From positions 3,100,001 through 3,164,000 of the forward strand of contig OZ234498.1 of the NCBI GenBank assembly GCA_965153455.1: DNA of 64,000 nt, given 5' to 3'. A model generated the notes under the pieces. That model was not told the DNA's origin, searched no databases, and saw only the letters and a program-made list of their open reading frames with translations. The first letter of the stretch is position 1; each line of letters starts with the position of its first letter. The DNA comes from Sphagnum compactum. Its lineage: Eukaryota > Bryophyta > Sphagnopsida > Sphagnales. The translations under genes and the position numbers were made by a program. This document shows positions 35,801-48,666 of the stretch, piece by piece.

Positions 35801-38800
35801 TCACATGATTGTGATTCTGTATCATTCAGACATCAGAAACTGTTGGGTTTTTGGATCTGTTTTTGGGTTCTTGGATTTGGGTTATTGGATGTGGTGATTT
35901 GAGAAGGGAAAGACTTGGTGGTGTATGCAATGCAGGTTGTGAGAGGGGGTCGTCGAAAGATTGTGTCTATCTTTGATCTGGTGGCTGGAGATATCGTGCC
36001 CTTGTCCTTAGGTGGTCAGGTGTGTCCTTTTGGTTGGATGGCTTTTGAACTTTAGTGGTGGTGTTCTACGCATAGATTTGCAAAAGAACCATAAGATGTA
36101 TTATGATCACTGAAATCTCTCTGCATGATCATTGTCCACCTTCATGATGTGTGAAAACTGTGAGACTTTGTCATTTGTGGCATCAGATACCCATGTCCCA
36201 CACAGTACTTTAGGTTGCAGTTAGTGAATCCTTCTTCTTTTGTCAGCCAAAATAACAGTGAGTTCAGTTCAGGTGCCAGCTGATGGAATAATGGTGGAGG
36301 GGCATTCTCTCTCCATTGATGAGTCAGCAATGACTGGCGAAAGTGATCCTGTAAGAACTCTGCAATCTCTGCTGATGTTTGCTTTTGCTGTGTGATCCTT
36401 GCAATTTGGATCTGAGAATCAGAACTTCTTCTTTGCCTGTGATGACAACATTGGAGCCTCACTGCACTGCATTCTGTCTGTCCTAAATATTGCTGCAGGT
36501 TATGAAGGACAGTAAGACACCATTTCTACTATCGGGATGCAAGGTGCAAGATGGTCAAGGGTCTATGCTGGTAAGCTAATCCCATCAGTGGAATTTCCTG
36601 CTTCTTTCATTGATGCCAAACCTTGGGACTGCACTGATTGTGCAAACTTCCCACTTGAACGGTAATATTAGCTGATGATACTTAGGACTGCTTCTAGTCT
36701 GAAAACTTCCCACTTGAATGGTAATATTAGCTGACAATACTTACGACTCAAGAATATTGGGTGGGGCCACACAGGTTACAGGTGTTGGCATACACACTGA
36801 GTGGGGCCAAGTCATGGCCTCGATCAGTGAAGACACTGGGGAAGAAACACCTTTGCAGGTACTCTTTCTTCTTGTTGGTTTTTCCTTCAGACGCATTGGC
36901 AATCTCCAATGAAGACTTTTAGATGTCTGTGAAGCTTTTTAAATTATTTTATTAAAAAGTCAATAAAAATTTAATGGATTAATTATTAAAAAAAAAAATT
37001 TAGACTTCTGTGAAGCAGCAGCCACTTGATGGAAGCTGTGGCATCTACTAGAGTTCTTGTGTTATTAGTTAGTTGGTAAAGTGCTCATCCAGAAGCCTTG
37101 GTATGTTTGCAATCCATCAATGAATTGAAATTGTGCTGTGCTGTGCTGCAGGTTCGATTGAATGGGGTTGCCACTTTCATTGGCAAAGTTGGATTGTCTG
37201 TGGCTGTTCTGGTGTTTTTAATTCTTTTCATACGGTAAGTTGCTCTATCATTGAGATGTTTCTCTGTTGGGTACTTGCCAATTGTCAGTGTGGATCATCA
37301 TGTTCACATTTTGTGGTTTTCTTCAGGTACTTTCTTACAGACTTCAAGCATGATAAGGGTAAAACTTCTCAAGTGATCAAGAGTATTGTGGACATGTTTG
37401 CCATTGCGGTAAGCATGCAAAGCCCACCCTTTCGATGGGTGGGCTGTAAATTCTGTTGTTAATTTTCAAAGACTTTGTCATCTCTTAAAAAATGGTTCCA
37501 TGAAAAATGCTCCAAATTATTTCCACTTCCTGATTACGGAGCATGTGCTGTGACAGGGAATAAAATTCTTAACCCCAGCATCATCATCTCAGTTCTTTTT
37601 ATTGCAAAATTGACTGAAATTCAAAGTATGTAGTAGACTCAGTACAAACCATGAAGATTTTATGTTACTGAAAACAAGCATTATATATCCCACAGCAGAT
37701 TGACTCAAGAGCAGAGTAGGTTTCTGTGAAAGAATTTGCAAATGGGTACTTGCCATCTGGTTGAGATAGAGATTATGTGATGAGATCTATGAAATCTATT
37801 TGTGTGGTGGCAGGTTACAATTGTGGTGGTTGCTGTACCAGAGGGCCTTCCGTTGGCTGTTACTCTAACGTATGATATACTCATACATGGTGTAGAAGCA
37901 GATGTCCTTGAGGTTTTGTACTTCATTGACTTATGACATGACTTTAACTAGAGTTATCCTGCCAGAGTTGGATGGACATGGGTCTTTATTTCTTCCGCAT
38001 GTTCTTCGTGTTGTGGTGTTGTTGAATGCTGTTCTAACAAATTTCTTAACTAACTATCCATCTAGAAGCATCTACCTATTGTTTTTTGTATTGGTTGAAC
38101 ATGGGTATAATCATGGTTACATGGGTTGTTCTCTGTTTCAGGCTGGCTTATTCCATGCGTAAGATGATGGCTGATAAGGCGCTGGTACGTCAGTCTTCTC
38201 ATCAATCTTGAATGCAACTTTATGGTTACAGAGTGATAGTTCCACAAATATGTCGTTGATGCAACTTCATGAGTACATTGATGTCTGCTCTGGAAGGGAG
38301 ATTTTGTACATGGACTGAATGGAGTGCACTTTGTGTGGCCGGTTTTGTGACAGGTTCGTCATCTGGCAGCTTGTGAGACAATGGGATCGGCCACAACAAT
38401 CTGCAGTGACAAGACGGGTACCCTCACAACAAACAAGGTAAAACCCTTGCAGATTGTTGCAGCATGTCATCTTCTAGAGTGGCAGCTGCAGACTACCATT
38501 TGAAATACATCCCTTTCCTACATTGTCCTTACCAAAACCTTGGACAAAAAAGCTGTAATATTTGAAAGTATACATTGGTTTCTCTTCACTGTGTGCAGGT
38601 TATTTGCATTGTTGTGCAGTTATTTGATTTTTAAATAACCAGCAGTTCTTTGAAATTTTCAGAATCAAAGAACTGCTGGTTCCGGTTTTTTGAGAAAAAA
38701 ATCAGAATCAGATATCCACTGGTTCCAGTTATTTCAGAAACATCAAAGAACTGGCAGTTTTTATGAAAAACTGGCAAAGAACCGAAAAGTGGGTTTTTGA

Positions 38801-41800
38801 AATTGTCAAAGATTTTGCGAACGAAGGTTCTATACCAAAACCAGTTTTTAAAATGTTTTTCACCCCCACAGGGTAAGTGGGTATATACACCTGCTGATTA
38901 CCAACAGGTTGATGTAGCAGATTCTAATAACTGCACAACACTGGTTATTTGCTAATTGGTGGTGATGGGTGTGCCATGGCAGATGACTGTGACAACAGCA
39001 TGGATCGCAGGCAAGAGGATTGAGGCATTTCATGAGACTGTCCTGTCTCCGAACATACGTCAGCTTTTTCTACAATCACTTTGTCTCAACACCACAGGAA
39101 CAGTTTCACCACCAGAGGTATAGGATTTAGGCTTAGGGTTCAGGGCAGTTGCCTCATCCTCTTCAAAAGATGTGCTTAATCATCAAATCCATTTTTTCTG
39201 GACACAGCAAGTGTGTAGTACTGTTCGGACATGATGGTGTTGGATTGGTGGTGTAACTGTCAGGAGGGAGAAGAACCAGTGGTGAGTGGCAGTTCAACAG
39301 AGTCTGCAGTTCTCTCCTGGGGTCTAAAGGTATGCCACAGTTACATTCCTGCCAGAGTCAAATGCTGGCCCACCCACCCTTTTGGGTGTCTCTCCGAATT
39401 TGTCAAGTCTGAATCTGGACTGTATTAGGGCCACCACCACATCTGAAGGTTATTGGTAGAAGTAGGGGAATTATGGCATGGGGTTGGTTGTTGTTGGACA
39501 AGAGCAACACAAGCTCGATGTTTTGTGTGACCTTGTGAGAAACACAGTGTCCAGGAGAAGAAGAAGAATGGCATAATAGAGCAACAACAATACAACAAGG
39601 TTCCTAGATATCATCTGGCAAAGGGGGGATGGCAACCCTGCCCTTTCCATCTTCCAGCTTCAATTCTTTCTGTGACTTAATGTTTTCTCTATTTGTACAG
39701 CTTGGCATGAATTTCAAGCAGATAAAGCATGAGCTCCCTGTGATACACTTTGAAACATTCAACTCAATGAAGAAACGTGCTGGAGTGGTCTTCCGGGTGA
39801 GATTTTTTTTTGTTTTTTTCTTTCTATGTATTCTCTTGCATTCTTGTGCTTCTGATTTCATGAAAGCTAGTGTTTTGATGTTCCAGATGGTCTAACAGTA
39901 ATTGTCAGTCTGATCTTAAGGATGGTCATTCTTGGTCTCTGTCTGTGCCAATGCCAGTCACGTGATGGTGAAGTGCAAGTCCACTGGAAGGGAGCTGCTG
40001 AGATGATCTTGGATCAGTGTACAGCATGGTTGGACTCAGATGGTTCCACATATCCCTTGACACCAGAGAAGGTGTGGCCTCTTTTCTTGGTTTTGTGCAC
40101 AGTCAAGATTCCACTCTAGCATACAGCCCTGTTGATATAGTTATCTACAAGCTTGTCAGACCAAAAAATGCAACACAGGTTTAGGGTTTAGGGTTTGAGA
40201 CAACCCTAGAGATTGTCAGATCTCTAGGGATTGGGCTGACTTTTTGAACAAAGTATCTTGATCTAGAAGCTGGCCGTGATGAAGGGTCAGACTTTGATAA
40301 TTATTTGGAGCATAGTATTGACTTAATGTTGTGCCCTCCTCTCTCCAACAGATTGCAGAATGGAGAAAAGTCATTGAGGGAATGGCAGCTCTTACTTTGA
40401 GGTGTATAGCTTTTGCCTACAGTCCAATTGAGGAGTCTGAGGTTCCGACCAATGAGGAGGATCTGGCCAATTGGAAAGCACCAGAGGATGATCTCATCCT
40501 TACAGCAATTGCTGGTATCAAGGTACCTACCTCCTCTCTTCCCTGTGTCAGCTTTAGTTGTTGTGTAGCATTTTTTTGAAGTGACTTCTGAAGTACCATA
40601 TGGGGTGCATGCAGCAATGTATGAAAATGGTTTAGGGTTAATGGTTTTTCTCTGTGCATTCTTGATTATATTTCCCAATTATGGGTTTTTGTAACTGCAG
40701 GATCCTCGCAGACCTGGTGTCCGTGAAGCAGTTGAAAAATGTCAACGAGCCGGTGTGAAGGTTTTGGGCTTCATTATCTTTGTGCTGTTTGTTGGTCATC
40801 AAGAGACATGCATATGTGTCATTTCTCTATCCTAACATTAGTAACAACTGTGCTACCAAGAACAGCAATCCATCTTTGTGAATCCTGTTGTTGGCTGGCA
40901 AGATAACAAATCCCATTTTGTCAGGTGCGAATGCTGACAGGTGACAACATCTTCACAGCCCGAGCTATTGCTGAGGAATGTGGGATTCTGGTGGAGAGGG
41001 GAATGGTAGTTGAGGGGAAGGACTTCCGAACATGGGATGAGGCACGTCTACGCAGGGACTTGGAAAACCTCTCTGTAAGTAAATCTTTGGCAGCACTTTC
41101 AGAGCCCTGTTGCCAACTTGTGCACTTGTTGAATACATACTCCCTTTTTTAGCAATCAGTTGATGAATGGGTCCTCAAGGATTGCGGTTGTCTTGAAACA
41201 ATCTATTATCTCTTATCACCGTGGATGTACACAAAGTTTTGACAACATTTGGTTGGTTGGTTGACATAAATCTTACAGGTCATGGCAAGGTCATCACCTT
41301 TGGACAAGCTCAAACTGGTTCGAGCCCTCAAGGCAAGAGGAGATGTTGTGGCAGTGACAGGTGATGGGACAAATGATGCACCTGCATTGCATGAGGTAAC
41401 ATTTGTAACGCTTGCTTCATGTGGGTTTGTGCTGTGTTATCTTTTTAGGTAGTCATAAGGGTTTAGGGTTTAGGATACACATCTTCCTCTACACTTCTGC
41501 TTTTGTGTAGATTTCACCCACCCATTTGAATAATTTCTGTATATGGGTCTGTCTTCTATTTTCACCCCCCTTTGTGCCTTTTCAGTAATCACATATACTG
41601 GGTGCATTCATTGTGTATATCCCTCCCTGACTTCAAATATGTTGGGGACTCTACACATGGACTTGGCAGGCAGATATTGGATTGTCCATGGGTATAGCAG
41701 GCACAGAAGTTGCAAAGGAAAGTTCGGATATCATCATTTTGGATGACAACTTTACTTCAGTTGTCAAGGTTGAATTTTTTGTGCTCTTTTTTGTGGTTTC

Positions 41801-44312
41801 CTACTCCACGAGTATCTGTTCTTCAACCTATCAAGTCAGTTCCTTGTATATTGCAAAATGTGATTTTGTTCTTCAACCTACCACCTGAGTTCCTTATATT
41901 GCAAAAATGTAATTTTTGTTACAGTATCTACATGTGGGTAACTTTGCAGGCTACTCAAAGATTTGTATTTGACTCAAAATTTTATGCTTGCTTTTTTGCT
42001 ATATATCAGGTGGTTCGTTGGGGCCGCTCTGTCTATTACAATATTCAGAAATTTATCCAATTTCAGCTGACAGTGAATGTCGTTGCACTTACAATCAACC
42101 TTGTGGCTTCCATCAGTTCTGGAAAAGTCCCTTTGAACGCAGTCCAGGTGGTTGAAAATTTAAATTGTGAACCCAATTGCTTTAGACTAATAATTTGGTG
42201 CAGCTCGATTGTTGAGATTGCTTGATCACAGGCCATATAGAATTTGCTCCCCCCCCCCCCCCCCCCCTTTTTTTTGGCTTGTTGTAGTAGACAAGTTTTT
42301 TCATGGATCTAGATATTTTAGATCCTTCGCACTCATTGTTTTGATGGTCACAGCTGACAAACTGAATGCTTCTTATTCCTTGTTCTTCTGTACATTTTTC
42401 TCTAGTAGTCAGAGGTGCTGTGACTTTCTTACTTTGCCTTTTTGTTTTGTCACTGCAGCTCTTGTGGATTAACCTGATCATGGACACATTGGGAGCTCTT
42501 GCACTTGCAACAGAGGAACCCACTGATGATCTAATGGAGAGAAAGCCAGTCGGCAAAACGTGAAGGCCCCTCTTCCCTCATTATGTTACTTGTTGCACAA
42601 TGTCATGCTCTCTATGTTTGCAGGGATACAGTATCTTGTTTTCAGTCCATTATCCTGTTGTGGGCACTCACTCAAAAGGACTGGTTTGAACTCTTGCAGT
42701 GAGCCATTGATCAGCAATGTGATGTGGCGGAATATCTTTGGCCAGGTAATACCTTTTTTTTCCTGCCTGCAACTCCAGCTTGCTATCCGGTTTTGTTTTC
42801 AGCAAAAGTAGTGACATTCGGGAAACATGGCACATCTCAGCCTTTGACCATAAAAGCTTTGTTCCTGTACTCACTAGTTGACTGGGTTTGCAGGCTACAT
42901 ACCAGATCATAGTCTTTATGACATTCAACTTTGCGGGAAAGAAGATATTGAAACTCTCTGGAACTTCTGACGAACAAACTTTAATGAACAACACTGTCAT
43001 CTTCAACGCCTTTGTTTTCTGCCAGGTGAGGAATTTGTTTGCCTGTTGTCACCTTTCTAATACTAGCACCTCCGAGTCACTACTGTGTTTGCATGGGTTT
43101 GTATGTATGTGTTACTTTCATGATATAAATTGAGCAGGTGATGATGATTGATCCATGAGGTTAGATACCCATTTTTTGCAGGTTTTCAATGAGATTAATG
43201 CAAGAAGACCAGAGAAGCTGAACGTGTTTCAAGGCATATATAAGAACTACGTCTTCCTGTTGATTATAGGCATCACTGTGGTTTTTCAGGTCTGTAAAAA
43301 TCTCTTCCTCACCCGGTGGAGAACATGTGTGCCATTTGGTGTCAGTGTTTTCTTCCAACAGCTGAACCTGAGATATGAACATACACATTTCTACTGGATA
43401 TTGGTCTAATTCATACACTTGCAGTCAGTCAGTCTCATGAAAATTCCCCTTGTTCTCAGATTGCATCTTTTTCAAGGTGCTGCAGTTGATGCTTGTTCTT
43501 TATTGTAGTTTTCTTCTTTGAAGACACAAGTAGTCAGCTTAAAAGAAAAAATTGGGTGTGACAAAAAAAATTGTGTAGATCATTGTTGTGGAGTTTCTCA
43601 ACAAATTTGCACAGACTACAAAGCTTCCTGCCAAGTGGTGGATTTTGTGCATTCTTATTGGTCTCATCTCGTAAGTTCTGGTCTCTTTGATTTTTTAAAT
43701 TCTAGGCAGTGACAATCAAAAAGTGTTTCAAAAAAACACTCTTCATCAATTAAAGATTCTTCAAGGCCCACCCAAATCTAACCACAAGCATTTTTGTAAC
43801 ATAGAATAGAAAAGAGCAACTATGGTATTTTTTTTAATGCTCAGCTGACATCCCTTTTGGGAGGGGAAAGACAGTTTACCGCTTGGAACTATAGTGAAGC
43901 TTATACCAGTCCCAGAGAAGCCAATATTCAAGAATGCTTGCTTTTGTTTCAGCCGAAGGAAGAAAAAACGACAACAGAGTAAGAATTCCTGCTTTTTTTT
44001 TTCGAAGGAAGTGGCATAGAAACTCTTTCTCAGTTGCTTAAATTCTTCTTCTACCTTCACTATGGCATAGTCTGTATCTTATGTCAACAGAATGCTTTAG
44101 TGTTCTCTATGCATGATGTGCTTCCATTTCATCTGGACATTCCATACTTTTCTGCTGTTGTGGTGTAAACAGATGAAGCATCTTCAATAAATAACGAAGA
44201 TGGGCATTTGAGGATGAATGGAATACAAATTGACGAGAGAAGCATTATCCAAGTTCCTGATGGTTATGCTGATCACTCTTTTATTGAGACAGAAATCAGC
44301 ACAGGCTTGTGA
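32875..44312 (+). CDS. ACA: P2B-type (autoinhibited, calmodulin-regulated) Ca2+-transporting ATPase
   Basis: Thirty-four exons join in frame to 1,099 residues. The enzyme uses ATP to pump Ca2+ out of the cytosol. The N-terminal tail carries a calmodulin-binding, autoinhibitory segment around residues 47-69 (W47, then [12 protein letters not shown]). The actuator domain has TGES at 304-307. The fourth membrane helix has PEGLP at 425-429, with Ca2+-liganding E426. The phosphorylated Asp is D468 in CSDKTGTLT. The nucleotide domain has KGA at 587-589, the hinge has TGDGTND at 768-774, and N864 and D868 of helix six complete the Ca2+ site. Length, the N-terminal IERLKKWR segment and the many introns fit the plasma-membrane ACA8/ACA10 group; endomembrane forms cannot be excluded. 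The start ATG is the first after an in-frame TGA at 32845. The basic C-terminal tail (RRKKKRQQ) ends at the TGA at 44310. Nothing is broken, so the gene should be functional. Confidence 0.97.
36647..36748. repeat. Short tandem duplication in intron 11 of the calcium pump
   Basis: CTTCCCACTTGAACGGTAATATTAGCTGA... is followed about 68 bp later by the same text with few changes. It lies wholly within the intron. Confidence 0.75.
38637..38681. repeat. Perfect 17-bp inverted repeat in intron 17 of the calcium pump
   Basis: AACCAGCAGTTCTTTGA at 38637-38653 is exactly reverse-complemented at 38665-38681 with an 11-base loop. Related fragments (AACTGGCAG, AAAACTGGCAAAGAACCG) continue to about 38860, so it may be part of a decayed foldback repeat. 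The intron is the longest of the gene. Confidence 0.85.
42249..42267 (+). repeat. Poly(C) tract, 19 bases, in intron 27 of the calcium pump
   Basis: Nineteen C are followed by a run of T. It sits inside the intron, well away from both splice sites. Confidence 0.9.
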
Positions 44313-45544
44313 AATTTGAAATTGAGAGATACCCTGGAGGAATTCAGGGTTGACAAATTGTGGATGTGTGTGTATGGACTTCCTATTTATGTGTTGGGTC
44401 TTCCACAACAGCCCGATCTTTGAACTCTCCCCAAATTTACAGAGTGTTTTTGACACATACTTACAGCAGACTTCTGATGCTGACTTTTGGCAAAAGACCC
44501 AACTGGAGTTGACACTGCAAAAAACTGGGAGAGATTTAACATGGGCATTCTGTATATTAGCAAATGATGAGAGATGGTCTGACACTTTGCGAGCATCTTT
44601 TCTCCTCTCAGAAGGTTATGACTCCACTCATTGTCTTTGGTTACCTTCAAAATTGTTATCATGGAGATTTCATCTGCAATTTCATAGATATCTGTAAAAC
44701 TAGCCTATATGCTCATGATCCTCAGATTGTCCAGCTTATTTGAGATCCCCAAGGGGGAGAGTTATGCAATATTTAAGATATACCAGTCCATGGCACCTTT
44801 GACTCAAAATGACACTCTGTTTTTGAGGTACTGTATACTGACAATGTTAACAGACTCTGAATCAACTGTGATTCTGGTACTCAGAAGATTCTCTATGTAC
44901 TTTATAGATCTTACATTTTATATGGTTAAACTGGATTATGAAGGAAGCTAGTGATGAAATTACGTTTCTTGGATTGTTCAGTTTTTTGGTTCATGTAAAA
45001 TGTGTGAATTTCTGTTCAAAGGAGGTGAGAAATTTCTCTGGTTTCAACTCTCTTTCAGTACTTGCAAGAAGATTGTCTGCCTGGTTAGTATGTTTTGTTA
45101 CCTGGGTGATTGATTTTTGGGTCTGTAAGATGCTAGTGATGAAATCACATTCCTTAAGAGTTCAATGCTGGATATGTAGTATTTCTGCATGTAATACTGC
45201 AGGACTCTTGATGGTTTTATACACAGGTATCTGAAACATTTGTCTCCAGCTGAATCAAATCCTCTACTGGCAATAGAGTTATTGGTAAAGTCACTCTGTC
45301 TTTGGGCCCTAGTTTGATCCTCTAATCCCTCTTTTATCCCACAATTTGAGAGTAGGTGTGAATTGGGCTAAATTGGGTATGGTGTCATGAAGCTGGGTAT
45401 CAGTTCAGAAGATTTGCAGGATCTTATTCTGACAAGACTTGATTTAATGAAGAATATGAGCCAGCAGTGAAAGACACAGTTAAGCCAAATCCAAAACTGG
45501 GGGCCAAGCTCCTGTGAGGACAAATGTAGGTGAAAAAAAACAGT
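44313..45544 (+). other. Likely 3' untranslated region and downstream flank of the calcium pump
   Basis: No further coding sequence of the pump or of any other recognised gene follows the stop codon. The polyadenylation site could not be fixed. Confidence 0.45.
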
Positions 45545-46060
45545 TTGGTCAACCATTTCCACAAAATTGAAGTGTTCTAGAATTGAAATTCATCTCATGG
45601 TTCAACAACTCTTGTGGGACCACAACCATTTCCACAAGATTGAAGTCTTCTAGAATTGAAGTTCAACTCAAGGTTCAACAACTCTTGTGGCATCACGACC
45701 AAATCCATGAGAGTGAAGTCTTCTACAATTGCAAGTTCAACTCAAGGTTCAACAACTCCGGTGGCATCACAACCAAATCCATGAGATTTTAAGTCTTCTA
45801 CAATTGCAAGTTCAATTCAAGGTTCAACAACTCTTGTGGCATCACAACCAAATCCATGACATTTAAGTCTTCTACAATTGCAAGTTCAACTCAAGGTTCA
45901 ACAACTCTTGTGGCATCACAACCAAATCCATGACATTTAAGTCTTCTACAAATTGCAAGTTCAACTCAAGGTTCAACAACTCTTGTGGCATCACAACCAA
46001 ATCCATGACATTTAAGTCTTCTACAATTGCAAGTTCACTCGAGGTTCAACAACTATTGGG
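45545..46060. repeat. 74-bp minisatellite, about 6.5 units
   Basis: The string TTCAACAACTCTTGTGG, with variants, starts at 45601, 45674, 45748, 45823, 45897, 45972 and 46044, giving spacings of 72-75 bp. Units also contain ACCAAATCCATGA and TCTTCTACAATTGCAAG. The inner units are the most alike, as expected for a locally expanding array. Confidence 0.93.
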
Positions 46061-47964
46061 ACCAACTACAATCTACACTTGGATGTGGATGGAGAACTAA
46101 CATCTTTTCTCTATGGTTTGTTCTCTTGTCAATGTATTCACATTCTTCAAGTTGTTGACAAAAAGGCTTCTCTCTAGAAGTTAGAGTATTACATATGAAT
46201 TAATATATTAAAAGGTTGTAATTGGAAAAAGACTCAACTTTCGTTTTTCTTCAATCTAAAGCAAAATGTTTGTGAAGATGTGCTCTTGGTATTACAATTA
46301 AAGCCTTAGAAAATGTCGAAGACCACTTGTCCATTCACTTCTCTATGTGCTTCCATGACATAATTTCAAGGAGTTTCAAGTGATTTTGTGTGCTCTTAGG
46401 ACAAAACTTGAAGGAAAAAAAAACCACATTGAAAGACAAAGTCTTCCCCAAACATTTCCCAACACAATCTCACATATAGTGTCTACAGATGGAAACTTTG
46501 AAAAGTATATGTTGCTTGTGTGATAAGGATGTCAAGTTTGGGGTTTACAAAAGTCTTGGTGTGATGCAACAAGTCCCCACGATTGAAATTACAAACAATA
46601 GACATGAAATGATGATTGTGATGAATATTAGAAAAGTAATTTGATTGCAAAGGTAACAATGTGAACAAACCAAATATGCAACAACAAAGGGGAAGTACAA
46701 CAAGATTTTACACTCCATGTGTTCATAGCCAAAAGGAACACAATAGCAACTTGTGGAAGGAAAATATCATAATACCAATTTGAAAAGCTTTAATGTGCAA
46801 GATGGGTGGCTTGTCACTCCACAATAGGAAATCCCCCCAAAGCACTTAATGAGTTTTAGATTAACTAATAAAAACAAAAAGATTAATTTAATTAAATGAA
46901 ATGATCAAAACAATTTGTAACAATGCTTGATTTGGAGGTAAATAATATCAATCAAAGATTATGTAATATTAGTGATTAAGTCGCTCATAATTAGTAGAGG
47001 CAAGAAACTAGTCCCACAAAATAGTTTATAAAGAGCTTTTGTTATATGTTAAACGAAAGATAATATTGCAAACTTTCAACGAATGTGTTTCATTGAAACC
47101 ATGTATACATTCAATATGATGTTTGCCTTGGGATGAAAATGTATTGTGGCATGTGTACCCATGTTGTTGCATGTTGTAACTTGTTTGTTATAGTAATGAA
47201 TTGCAAATTTCTATTTGAAGAGTTTTGGGGTGAGAGTTTGTGTTAAGAATACTATAAGTATTTGGCACCAAGCATGGTGAAAAGCAACGTGTTTTCTTTG
47301 AGAATTTTTTTTTTAATGTCGCCAAAGTGGTGATCATCCATAGGAAGATGTAAAAAAAAATTATAATTGTCCCTAGGAAAAGTTAGGGTCAATTTCCATG
47401 CGGCTCACCCACCAATTTATCTAATAAATAGTCGTTGAACTGCGGTTTCATGTAAATTGTATCACATGTTGTCCCACTATTTTTTTAAGGCGCTTTGGCA
47501 TTGTAATCGCCCCTCCCCACTATTTCTTTGTTTCAATTGGCTTGTGACATTTTTAAGTCAAAGGTTAAGTGGCAATAAATGGTGAAAAAAAGAAGTATAA
47601 TGACATTTGCACGTATCCGCACTATTTTTTCACTTATGCCTTAGTGATCGGTGTTGGGTATAATGACTAAGTGGGCCACATGGAAATGGACCCTTAACAA
47701 GGGGTTCTGACAATTAACCAAATACGAGGTACAAGTCTGAAAAAATAATAGAGTTGTCCATAAAGTAAGGAAAACACAGCACCAGAACCCTGAGTTTGGT
47801 CAAACACAGGTGAGAGTCCGAAAAACGAAAAAAACCTGCAAAAAAAAGTACATTAGCATCAGAAAGCCATCAATTTTGGTGGTAAACTGAGTTTCATCCT
47901 GTCTGCCCTTTTTTTTTCCTTAGCGACTCCACATATTTTCACTCTTCCTACCACTACAACTACT

Positions 47965-48110
47965 ATAATTGTCTCGAACCTTGTGCATTAAATGCTGAGT
48001 TTCAGTATTTCATACCAAGATTTAATAAATTTTCATTACTTTGCGGATACCACTGAAAGGGGGGTATAGGGGGTGAAAGAAGGCCCAAAGACAGGGCGAC
48101 TTTATGGATA
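47965..48110 (+). repeat. Dispersed repeat family B, copy 2
   Basis: It is the counterpart of 24412-24560, ending in GTGAAAGAAGGCCCAAAGA. Confidence 0.6.
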
Positions 48111-48588
48111 ACTCTAATTATTTTATGTTTTTGGCTACTTAGTTAAACCAAATATAGATTTATTTTTTGAGATGAATTTGGTGATTGAAACCCTAAAAAA
48201 TAAACGTCATTTTCGAAATTTTCATTTTTATTTTTTTCCTTCACTAATTTTTTAAAAAAGGGCTAGTGAAAAGGAGTCTGAGTAATTGGGATTTAAGATT
48301 TCCAAAAATTTAGCAAAACGAGTTGAATTCACACTAGAAATACAAACTCTTCCCAAATCTTCCCTATTTTTTGGCTTTAAAAAATGACAAAAGTTCTCAT
48401 GAAAAAAAAACACACTGATCATAACCTAAACATAGGACCAAAGTGGGAAAACCCATTTACAAATCCAAAATAAAGCCCATTATTTTTTATCTTGAATTTG
48501 GCACACACTATTATATATCAAAAGGATAAATTTTAATAACAAAATGTCCAGAGGTCCATTCCACCTAGGAACAGACATCACCGCTTCC

Positions 48589-48666
48589 GGAATGTGACGA
48601 GCCTGTCAGGATGAGTGACATTCCGTGCAACGACGACAACAGAGTCTAGTAGGCTCATCACATTCC
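48589..48666. repeat. Foldback with 16-bp arms
   Basis: GGAATGTGACGAGCCT at 48589-48604 pairs with AGGCTCATCACATTCC at 48651-48666 (15 of 16 bases). The loop is 46 bases. Related text (CCACCTAGGAACA and CCATTAGGAACA) flanks both arms. Confidence 0.6.

Larger units (their letters stand above)
32875..44312 (+). other. ACA: Exon map of the calcium pump gene
   Basis: Coding exons: 32875-33018, 33342-33467, 33821-33860, 34131-34222, 34572-34703, 34906-34995, 35270-35339, 35628-35698, 35936-36019, 36273-36350, 36499-36570, 36775-36858, 37152-37234, 37327-37408, 37814-37869, 38142-38184, 38354-38437, 38983-39117, 39264-39329, 39701-39796, 39958-40071, 40352-40522, 40701-40760, 40925-41074, 41279-41395, 41670-41768, 42010-42147, 42459-42559, 42700-42745, 42894-43025, 43182-43289, 43579-43670, 43875-43978, 44173-44312. 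Every intron starts GT and ends AG, and the phases agree throughout (3,300 coding bases in all). Introns run from 92 bp to 545 bp. Boundaries were chosen by splice signals plus continuity with the P2B family; the N- and C-terminal exons are the least constrained by similarity. Confidence 0.92.

Noticed and set aside
45545-46060. Regular repeat array resembling a CRISPR
   Set aside because: Units are contiguous with no unique spacers, and the genome is a plant nuclear one; it is a minisatellite.
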